Shown here: one piece after another, positions 1-5,443 of the stretch
Layout: every line of letters starts with the position of its first letter
How positions within the stretch are numbered: position 1 is the stretch's first letter
DNA from: Deltaproteobacteria bacterium
Lineage (GTDB): Bacteria > Myxococcota_A > UBA9160 > UBA4427
NCBI GenBank assembly: GCA_011051925.1
Contig: DRKE01000188.1
Location: 1 to 5,702, forward strand
Length of the DNA stretch: 5,702 bases
Direction of reading: 5' to 3'
Position numbers and translations under genes: made by a program
The notes under the pieces: model-generated
The model's input: the letters and a program-made list of their open reading frames with translations, nothing else
Databases searched by the model: none
What the model was told of the DNA's origin: nothing

Positions 1-37
1 AAGACGCGCGTGTCGCTAGTCGTTGTCGTCTGGACAT
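1..37 (-). CDS. Start of a leftward gene, cut by the window edge (unknown product)
   Basis: On the minus strand an ATG at 37-35 opens a frame reading M-S-R-R-Q-R-L-A-T-R-A-S, which runs off the left edge without a stop. Directly upstream, on the same strand, is AAGGTGGAG (positions 51-43), five bases before the ATG, which is a good Shine-Dalgarno match. The first residues are strongly basic, as in a cytoplasmic N-terminus or the n-region of a signal sequence, but 12 residues cannot identify a product. Some codons (CTA, ACA, AGA) are unlike the GC-rich usage of the neighbours, which lowers confidence. If real, the gene is divergent from the lipoprotein gene at 211. Confidence 0.4.
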   Translation of the reverse strand, partial: MSRRQRLATRAS

Positions 38-63
38 GGATTCTCCACCTTGAATGCAGCGCC

Positions 64-97
64 CGGGTCCGTCTATCCCCGTAGTGCGATAGACCCG
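64..97. repeat. Inverted repeat / stem-loop GTCTATC ... GATAGAC
   Basis: GTCTATC (71-77) and GATAGAC (88-94) are perfect 7-base inverted copies separated by 10 bases. Flanking CGG (64-66) and CCG (95-97) extend the stem past a four-base bulge. The element would lie in the 5' leader of the putative leftward gene or act as a protein-binding site. No T-run follows it on either strand, so it is not a standard intrinsic terminator. Confidence 0.45.
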
Positions 98-181
98 ATT
101 CCGAGGGCTGTTCCGTTGTCCGATTATCCTATCATGACCAGGCGCAAGAGAACCGACAAAATCAACTGTTCTATCAAATTT

Positions 182-197
182 TCGCCCCGCGGGGCGA
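182..197. repeat. 16-bp perfect palindrome just before the lipoprotein ribosome binding site
   Basis: TCGCCCCGCGGGGCGA is a perfect palindrome at 182-197. As RNA it can fold into a six-pair stem with a four-base CGCG loop, ending one base before the CGGAG Shine-Dalgarno sequence of the lipoprotein gene. It could be a protein-binding site or an mRNA hairpin that affects translation, or a GC-rich chance occurrence. Confidence 0.4.
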
Positions 198-202
198 CGG
201 AG
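198..202 (+). promoter_or_regulatory. Ribosome binding site supporting the GTG start at 211
   Basis: CGGAG lies eight bases before the GTG at 211. The internal in-frame ATG at 253 has only a weak TGGA (244-247) in front of it. This favours the GTG start, although the ATG would give a more compact lipoprotein signal peptide. Confidence 0.5.
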
Positions 203-210
203 TACCCTCT

Positions 211-1476
211 GTGAGCGACCCATTCCCTTCCACACGACCTTTCTGGACTTCGATGCGATCTGTCCTTCTGGCGATCGTGGTGATCACATCGGCCCCGGGT
301 TGCGATACCGGGACGAAATCGGATCCAGGTGGACCTGTGGCTTCGATCCCGGACGAGGTCCACCGCATCCTGACGGTCGAGGACCGGCTCGAGAGCATCG
401 AGGAATTCGCCGCATTGCTCCGGAAGCTGCCCCGGACTCGGGAAGCGGCCCAGCAGGTCCTCGAGGGCTACGACCACGCACTCGTCGATCGGGGCGACAT
501 CGAGCTCGTCCTCGTCGCCGAGTGGTGGGTTCCCTTCGACCCGGAAGGCGCCCTGGCCTGGAGTCGTGCGTCCTGGGTCGCGCAGCATCCCCGCATCCGA
601 TACGCCGTGCTCCGTACCCTGGCCCGGAACGATCCACAGCGGGCCGTGGATACCTTCGCCGCGGCCGACAAGACCGGCCCCGGATTCTACGTCGAGGCCC
701 TGCAACCCGTCATCGTCGGCTGGCAGGAGTCGGGTCGACCAGGACTCGTGGAATTCATCCAGGGTCTGCCCGATACGAAACTCCAACAGCAGGCGCTCGG
801 AACCTTCACCCGCCTCCAGGTCCTGAAGCTCGGCCCGGATGCTGCCGAGACCTGGGCCGAAGAGATCACACAGGACAAACCCGAAAGCTTCCGGCGATTC
901 GTCTTCCAGCGCGTGGCGACGGCCATCGCCGAACTGGATCCGGAGAAGGCGGCACGATGGGTCGAAGGCCTCGTGAAGGAGAAGGGCGCTTCGGAGACCC
1001 TCTTGCGCCGCGTGGCGCGGCGATGGGGCCGAAGTGATCCCGTCGCCGTTCTCGCATGGCTCGATCGCTTCGACCGGACGAAACACCAGCAACAGGCGGT
1101 CGCCCAGACCTTCGGCCTCTGGTTCAATCGCGCGCCCGAGGAGGCCGAAGCCTGGCTTCGCAGCCAGGGCGACGCCCTGGGAACCTCGCTGGCACCCGCG
1201 ACCCACCAATTGATCAAGATCAAGGCGGATCGCGCGACGCGGCAGACCGATCCGGCACTCGACTGGGAAGACGAGCTCGCCCTCGCCCTGCGGATCGAGG
1301 ACCCGGAGAAGCGCTGGGGATCGGTCGTCCGGATGGCCCGGGCCTGGATCCTTCACGACAAGGATGCGGCCATGGCCTGGATCGACGCCCACGAGCTGCC
1401 GGAGAACTATCGGGCGAAGCTCACCGCGGCGGGTCGCGAGGGCATGAGGGAACGTCCCAGGCCCGAAGGTTCCTGA
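211..1476 (+). CDS. Putative lipoprotein with ~33-residue DPxxAxxW helical repeats
   Basis: This encodes a 421-residue protein of no family I recognise. The N-terminus has a signal peptide: Met15-Arg16 followed by a hydrophobic stretch (about 18-27) and S-A-P-G-Cys31, an acceptable though not ideal lipobox, so the protein is probably lipidated at Cys31 after export. Asp32 follows the Cys; in E. coli Asp at +2 retains lipoproteins in the inner membrane, and whether that rule holds here is unknown. The mature part is mostly helical and repetitive. A core D-P-x-x-A-x-x-W or close variant recurs near residues 110, 141, 175, 209, 243, 276, 308 and 383, with a degenerate copy near 347; the first seven lie 31-34 residues apart. 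This suggests an alpha-solenoid like TPR or HEAT proteins, probably a binding scaffold. No catalytic motif is visible. The GTG start is chosen for its ribosome binding site; ATG at 253 is the alternative. The gene converges on the TPR lipoprotein gene. Confidence 0.85.
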   Translation: MSDPFPSTRPFWTSMRSVLLAIVVITSAPGCDTGTKSDPGGPVASIPDEVHRILTVEDRLESIEEFAALLRKLPRTREAAQQVLEGYDHALVDRGDIELVLVAEWWVPFDPEGALAWSRASWVAQHPRIRYAVLRTLARNDPQRAVDTFAAADKTGPGFYVEALQPVIVGWQESGRPGLVEFIQGLPDTKLQQQALGTFTRLQVLKLGPDAAETWAEEITQDKPESFRRFVFQRVATAIAELDPEKAARWVEGLVKEKGASETLLRRVARRWGRSDPVAVLAWLDRFDRTKHQQQAVAQTFGLWFNRAPEEAEAWLRSQGDALGTSLAPATHQLIKIKADRATRQTDPALDWEDELALALRIEDPEKRWGSVVRMARAWILHDKDAAMAWIDAHELPENYRAKLTAAGREGMRERPRPEGS

Positions 1477-1478
1477 TC

Positions 1479-1512
1479 CTGAAGACGGGTCCGGCGAGCC
1501 GGCGCGCTTCAG
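1479..1512. terminator. Symmetric stem-loop between convergent genes, possible bidirectional terminator
   Basis: CTGAAG (1479-1484) and CTTCAG (1507-1512) form a six-base outer stem around an inner CCGG-CGAG-CCGG hairpin (1491-1502), with unpaired bases between. The element starts two bases after the stop of the rightward lipoprotein gene and overlaps the stop codon of the leftward TPR gene. Its position suits a two-way terminator, but there is no T-run on either side. Confidence 0.3.
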
Positions 1513-3779
1513 TCCGGCGTGGACGCGGGCGCATCCCCGCCTTCACCGGACGGCATGGCACCGAACCGTTTCGCCCGGGCGAGCCATCGATCGATCGTTT
1601 CTTCACTCGCCTTCCGGCTCCGTTCCAATTCCGCCATGGCGAGCGCACTCGCTCCGTCGAAGGGATCCGCCTCGAGCACCGCTTCCAGCTCGATCCGGGC
1701 TTCGTCCAGCCGACCGAGCCGCGTGAAGGCCTCCGCCCGCAATCGAGCCGCTTCGCTCGAAGATCCGGCCAGCGGCTCCAGGAAACGGATCGCGGCCTCC
1801 GGCTGGTTCCGGGCCAGGGCGATCCGGGCCCGTCCGAGAAGACCCGCCGGATAGTCCCCGTCGATGGCGAGTACCTTCCCGAAGGCCGCCTCTGCATCCG
1901 CCAGTCGGCCCGACGACAGCAGCGCCTCGGCCAGGATCGACTGGAGTTCGGCGTTGCCCGGATTCGCTTCGACCGCATTCCGTGCACGGGCGATCGCCTC
2001 GTCGAAACGCCCCATCGAATCGAGACTCTTCACGAGTTCGAGCAGCGCGGGCCCCGAACTCGGTACGGTCAGATCGAGACGATCGGCCCCTTCGATCAGG
2101 GCCACGACGCCCGCATCCCCCTCGTGGCGACGCAGGCCCCGCGCCACCGCCGCGACCGCCTCGCCCCAGACGGTCGGCGATCGGATCCTGGAAACGAGAT
2201 CGGGTGGCAACTGGGCGAATTGACCCATCGCGCCGATCCCTTCGAGTTCGACCGACAGCTCGTCGAAATTGCGCCGGATCCGTTCGTTTCCCTGGCCCCG
2301 GTAGCGGATGATGTAGAGAGCCGCTTCCGGATTCCCCTCCGCGAGATGCAACCTTCCGAGCCGGACACGCGCATCCGCGGCTTCCGCATCGATCCGCAGC
2401 GCGTTGCGGTATTCCTCGATGGCCCGGTCGATGTCGCCCACACGTTCGGCCGCCAGGGCCGTGTAGTACCGCGCGATCGCATTGTCCGGCCAGAGAAGCA
2501 CGCCCCGCGTGAAGAGATCGAGCGCCTTCTCGTATTCGTGTCGTGCGAGGGCGACCCGGCCCCGAATGAATGCCTTGTGGCTCTCCGGGCCCGTTTCCTC
2601 GGCGATGCTCAGCGCTTCGTCATACTGTCCGGTCGAGATCAGGAGTTCCCCGAAAGAGAGCAGGAAGTTCGCGCCGGAGGCACCCAGCGCCCGGGCCTGC
2701 CGATAGGCATCGATCGCGTCGTCCGTTTCTCCCTGGTCTGCCAGAAAGCCTGCGAGATCGATCAATGCGCCGGGATAACCCGCATCCGCCGCTTCCTCCA
2801 GGATCTTGCGAGCCTCCTCGGGATGACCCAGAAGCTGCCGTCGACGTGCCATGGCGACCCGGAAGGTCCGGTTCTCGGGCGCCGCCTCATAGGCCCTGCG
2901 ATAGATCGCATCGACCCGATCGATCTCGCCACGATCGGCAAAGAATTTCGCAGCCTCCACGACAGCCAGCATCTCCGCCGGATACTTGTCGGCACATTTC
3001 GAGAATCGCTCTGCTGCAAGCTCGGGCTTGCCGTCCTCCTGCGCGAACTTGGCCCGCCCGACACAGGCCAGGACCCGAACCTGGGTCGACATCGATCCCG
3101 ACTCTTCTCGCTCGCCTTCTCTTTCGCCTTCGTCGTCATCGGCCTCCGCTTCGGCATCGAAGGCGTCGATCGCTTCCCGGGCTTCATCGATCCGCTTCAA
3201 GCCGAGCAATGCGACGATCCTCGCCGACTGCATGTCACCAGCCCCCGGAGCGAGTTCGAGGGCCCGTTCCGCATCCTCGAGCGCCCCTTGATAGTCGCGC
3301 CGGGTATACAACCGGGAAAGACTTCGCATCTCCAATGCGCTGAGATGCTCTGGATCCTTCTCGAGTACGCCACCGAGGAATTCGATGGCGAGATCGTGGT
3401 TGCCCGTATTGAAGGCTCCGTAGGCCAACCTCATCGTCGCCGGAATGAAGAACTCGGGATCCCGGGCGGCTTCCTGGAGGGGCCAGAACGCCTGGGATTG
3501 CGCGCCCGTCTGCGAAAGGGCCGCACCGTAGCGAAGCAGGACCCCTGGATCGTGACTCCCGGCATCGACCCTCTTCCGCAGGGGTTCGATCGTCTCCTGC
3601 CATCGCCCCTGGGCCTGTAGTGCGTCGATCTCGTCCAGACTCATCGAGTCCGGCTGGCCGCAGCCGTGGAGTGCCAGGATCGAACCGATGACGAGCCATG
3701 CGAGGATTTGCCGGGAGCGACGCCTCGGAAGATGCGTTGCGCGACCCGATCGTTTTCGGTCGACGTGTTCTCGTTGCAT
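1509..3779 (-). CDS. Tetratricopeptide-repeat (TPR) lipoprotein
   Basis: This encodes a 756-residue exported protein built almost wholly of TPR repeats. The N-terminus has a long basic n-region (1-24), a hydrophobic segment (25-37) and a clear lipobox L-H-G-Cys40. Gly41 at +2 would allow outer-membrane sorting by the E. coli rule. TPR-like units, each with a G-x-x-x-x-A pattern and often a helix ending in a Pro-Asn-type turn, begin near residues 126, 161, 195, 250, 284, 318, 350, 384, 414, 448, 482, 590, 624, 658 and 689; an early unit lies near 57-80. An acidic low-complexity stretch (207-228) and a non-canonical region (about 492-585) interrupt the array. TPR solenoids bind other proteins, so a periplasmic scaffold or assembly role is likely; no enzyme motif is seen. 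ATG at 3779 is chosen because an upstream ATG at 3866 would put 68 residues before the Cys. No Shine-Dalgarno sequence precedes 3779. PEP-CTERM-type TPR lipoproteins are look-alikes, but nothing here supports that system. Confidence 0.9.
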   Translation of the reverse strand: MQREHVDRKRSGRATHLPRRRSRQILAWLVIGSILALHGCGQPDSMSLDEIDALQAQGRWQETIEPLRKRVDAGSHDPGVLLRYGAALSQTGAQSQAFWPLQEAARDPEFFIPATMRLAYGAFNTGNHDLAIEFLGGVLEKDPEHLSALEMRSLSRLYTRRDYQGALEDAERALELAPGAGDMQSARIVALLGLKRIDEAREAIDAFDAEAEADDDEGEREGEREESGSMSTQVRVLACVGRAKFAQEDGKPELAAERFSKCADKYPAEMLAVVEAAKFFADRGEIDRVDAIYRRAYEAAPENRTFRVAMARRRQLLGHPEEARKILEEAADAGYPGALIDLAGFLADQGETDDAIDAYRQARALGASGANFLLSFGELLISTGQYDEALSIAEETGPESHKAFIRGRVALARHEYEKALDLFTRGVLLWPDNAIARYYTALAAERVGDIDRAIEEYRNALRIDAEAADARVRLGRLHLAEGNPEAALYIIRYRGQGNERIRRNFDELSVELEGIGAMGQFAQLPPDLVSRIRSPTVWGEAVAAVARGLRRHEGDAGVVALIEGADRLDLTVPSSGPALLELVKSLDSMGRFDEAIARARNAVEANPGNAELQSILAEALLSSGRLADAEAAFGKVLAIDGDYPAGLLGRARIALARNQPEAAIRFLEPLAGSSSEAARLRAEAFTRLGRLDEARIELEAVLEADPFDGASALAMAELERSRKASEETIDRWLARAKRFGAMPSGEGGDAPASTPD

Positions 3780-3923
3780 GGCGCAGACTATATTCGATCT
3801 TCGGGGCACAGAGGAGGGGAGGGCTCGGCTGGGCTCCCGGACCGCACGATCCGTGCCTTCATCCATGTGTTCCCGCCGCGTGCTCGTGCGGTTCGCGGAT
3901 CGGAGCTAGAGTCGCCTTCCGTG
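3780..3923. promoter_or_regulatory. Divergent intergenic region between TPR lipoprotein and sulfatase-like genes
   Basis: These 144 bases must hold the starts of both transcripts. On the minus strand TATAGT (3792-3787) resembles a -10 box and ends only seven bases before the TPR gene ATG; no good -35 is seen. On the plus strand TAGAGT (3907-3912) is a weaker -10 candidate 11 bases before the sulfatase-like ATG. Neither gene has a well-placed Shine-Dalgarno sequence: the nearest to the sulfatase-like start is GGAG at 3902-3905, 18 bases away. Very short or absent leaders are one explanation. A purine-rich run (3811-3823) and a long inverted repeat (3838-3895) fill the middle. Confidence 0.45.
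3838..3895. repeat. Long inverted repeat with GCACG/CGTGC half-sites
   Basis: ACCGCACGA (3841-3849) and TCGTGCGGT (3884-3892) are perfect nine-base inverted copies 34 bases apart. As plus-strand RNA the stem extends to 12 pairs (3838-3849 with 3884-3895) with one G-U pair. The left arm can instead form a small hairpin, GCACG-ATC-CGTGC (3844-3856). CGTGC also occurs at 3879-3883 and 3885-3889. This could be an operator shared by the two divergent genes, or alternative leader structures if transcription starts upstream of it. Confidence 0.45.
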
Positions 3924-5342
3924 ATGACCCACCTGCTCTCGCAACGCTGGCCCTGGATCCTGGCAGCCGTGATCGTCGTGGCGGTCTATCTGTCGACCAT
4001 CATCGAAATCCACGTCCCGGACGTCGATCCCGATCCCCGCCCGATCGGAACCCTCGACGACATCCGTGCCTTTGCCGATCGGGACGATACGAACGTGCTC
4101 TTCGTGCTGATCGACACGCTGCGTGCGGATCACCTGGGGAGTTACGGATACGAACGCGACACCACTCCGTTTCTCGACACGATTGCCGACCGAGGGGTTC
4201 GTTTCGCCCGCCATCTCGCCCAATCCTCCTGGACGAAATGCTCGATGGCCTCGCTCTGGACCGGACTCTACCCGCCTCATACGGGCATCACGCGATTCAA
4301 TCACGCCCTGCCGCCCGAAGCCGAGATGCCGGCGGAGGTCTTCCGTGACCATGGCTTCACGACGACCGGAATCTACCGGAACGGCTGGGTGAGCGGCTAT
4401 TTCGGCTTCGAGCAGGGATTCGACATCTACATCAAGCCGACGCCCAGCATCGTGCCCCTGTCGATCCGGCGGGAGAACCCGACCCTGACGACCCAGGGAA
4501 CCGATCTCGACCTCGTCTCGACGGCAGCCGAGTTCCTGCGACTCCACAAGAGCGAGCGCTGGATGCTCTATCTCCACATGATGGACGTACACGAGTACAC
4601 CTACACGGCCGAGTCCGCGCTCTTCGGAACGACGAATCTCGACATCTACGACAACGCGATCCGCCACGTCGACGACGTTCTCGAATCGCTCTTCGCCGAA
4701 CTCGGTCGCCAGGGGCTCCTGGAGAACACGCTCGTCGTCATTGGCGCCGACCACGGCGAGGCCTTCGGGGAAAGGGGCCTCGAAGGCCATGCGCGCGCCA
4801 TCCATCGTGAAACCACCGAGGTTCCCCTCATCCTGAGCTTTCCCTTCCGGCTCGAGGAAGGGATCGTGCTCCCGAACCGGACGGCGAACGTGGATCTCTG
4901 GCCGACCGTTCTCGACCTCATGGGCCTTTCCTTTCCGGACGAGGTCGATGGAGTCTCCCGTCGCGACGAGATCCTCGCCGGAGGCCAGCGCGAATCCGGA
5001 GTACCCGGAGAGGAACCCTATCGGGCCTTCGCCTATCTCGATCAGACCTGGGGGAGCCGGGGAGTCAAGCCCCAGCCTTCGGTCGCGGTCGTGGAAGGAC
5101 CCTTGCGCTTCGTCGTCGGGAAGGAGCACGGCCCCTGGATCGCCTCGCTCTTCGATTCGGAAACGGATCCCCTGGAACGCGTCAACCTGGCGAAGAAGGA
5201 TCCCGACACGACGGCGAGACTCAAGAAGATCGCCGCCGCCTTCCGCGACGAGCCTTCGCGATGGGAAAGCGGGCCCCAGGAACTCCAGATCGACGAGATG
5301 GAACTCAATCAGCTGCGCGCTCTGGGCTATTCGATTCCCTGA
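3924..5342 (+). CDS. Membrane-anchored sulfatase-like hydrolase/transferase with Thr active site
   Basis: This encodes a 472-residue member of the sulfatase family within the alkaline phosphatase superfamily. One hydrophobic segment (about 9-27) follows a short basic N-terminus, placing the catalytic domain in the periplasm. Family motifs in order: N-V-L-F-V-L-I-D64-T-L-R-A-D with G-S-Y-G-Y after it; the active-site strand S-S-W-T104-K-C-S-M-A-S-L-W-T-G-L-Y-P; L-H218-M-M-D-V-H; G-A-D276-H277-G-E; G-H289-A; and the C-terminal L-R-A-L-G-Y. D64, D276 and H277 are the expected metal ligands. Counting back from the conserved T-G, the nucleophile position is Thr104, not the Cys or Ser converted to formylglycine, and the C-x-P-x-R motif is absent. 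By analogy with Thr-nucleophile relatives such as lipoteichoic acid synthase and phosphoethanolamine transferases, it may cleave or transfer a phospho group; the substrate is unknown. ATG at 3924 places the membrane segment correctly; GTG at 3921 is equally possible. It is divergent from the TPR lipoprotein gene. Confidence 0.92.
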   Translation: MTHLLSQRWPWILAAVIVVAVYLSTIIEIHVPDVDPDPRPIGTLDDIRAFADRDDTNVLFVLIDTLRADHLGSYGYERDTTPFLDTIADRGVRFARHLAQSSWTKCSMASLWTGLYPPHTGITRFNHALPPEAEMPAEVFRDHGFTTTGIYRNGWVSGYFGFEQGFDIYIKPTPSIVPLSIRRENPTLTTQGTDLDLVSTAAEFLRLHKSERWMLYLHMMDVHEYTYTAESALFGTTNLDIYDNAIRHVDDVLESLFAELGRQGLLENTLVVIGADHGEAFGERGLEGHARAIHRETTEVPLILSFPFRLEEGIVLPNRTANVDLWPTVLDLMGLSFPDEVDGVSRRDEILAGGQRESGVPGEEPYRAFAYLDQTWGSRGVKPQPSVAVVEGPLRFVVGKEHGPWIASLFDSETDPLERVNLAKKDPDTTARLKKIAAAFRDEPSRWESGPQELQIDEMELNQLRALGYSIP

Positions 5343-5443
5343 TCGGGCCCTTCGATTTTCCGGGTCAGGACCCGTCCATCCGAGTCCCGGAATCCGATCG
5401 GCGGCAGGGTCGGCGTCCGCTATGACGGTCCGTTTCCCGATCG
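5343..5443. terminator. Convergent gap with inverted repeats, possible termination region
   Basis: This 101-base gap separates the 3' ends of the sulfatase-like gene and the TonB-dependent receptor gene. It holds several inverted repeats: CGGGTC/GACCCG (5361-5366 and 5369-5374), the overlapping and therefore mutually exclusive TTCCGGG/CCCGGAA (5358-5364 and 5386-5392), and GATCGGG/CCCGATC (5341-5347 and 5436-5442). A short T-run (5356-5359) precedes rather than follows the first hairpin on the plus strand, so none is a standard intrinsic terminator. I see no gene here. Confidence 0.3.

Larger units (their letters stand above)
38..210. promoter_or_regulatory. Divergent intergenic region, probable promoters and operators
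   Basis: This 173-base stretch lacks a credible gene and is visibly richer in A and T than its surroundings, especially 151-182. It should hold the promoters for the lipoprotein gene (rightward) and the putative leftward gene. A GATAAT element reads on the minus strand at 128-123 and could be a -10 box for the leftward gene; I find no convincing -35 at the right distance. On the plus strand TATCAT (130-135) and TATCAA (172-177) are weak -10 candidates. The hexamer TCTATC occurs at 72-77 and 170-175 and inverted at 88-93, with CCTATC at 128-133. The region is very likely regulatory by position; the individual elements are uncertain. Confidence 0.45.

Noticed and set aside
23..214. 63-codon plus-strand frame at the left edge
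   Set aside because: No ribosome binding site or recognisable motif; it crosses the AT-rich regulatory region and overlaps the lipoprotein start.
124..1392. 422-codon minus-strand open frame opposite the repeat lipoprotein gene
   Set aside because: No signal sequence or recognisable domain; the plus strand has a ribosome binding site, lipobox and regular repeats. GC-rich codon bias explains the open frame.
1584..1600. Tandem ATCG run
   Set aside because: It encodes the Thr-Ile-Asp-Arg-Trp segment of the TPR protein in frame. GATC and CGATCG are common across the window, as expected from its Asp/Arg/Ile-rich GC-biased codons.
1056..3620. 854-codon plus-strand open frame opposite the TPR lipoprotein gene
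   Set aside because: Its product is rich in Arg, Pro and Gly with no motif, starts inside the repeat lipoprotein gene, and is the expected stop-free antisense frame of a GC-rich gene. The opposite strand encodes a clear TPR lipoprotein.
3780..3866. N-terminal extension of the TPR lipoprotein to an ATG at 3866
   Set aside because: It would place the lipidated Cys at residue 69, too far for a lipoprotein signal peptide.
3666..3923. N-terminal extension of the sulfatase-like protein to an upstream ATG
   Set aside because: It would overlap the TPR gene start, add 86 residues of non-family sequence and bury the membrane anchor. Starting at 3924 gives a normal signal-anchor.
4239..4241. Cys106 as a formylglycine site
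   Set aside because: It lies two residues beyond the nucleophile position and is followed by S-M-A-S rather than x-P-x-R, so it does not fit the maturation motif.
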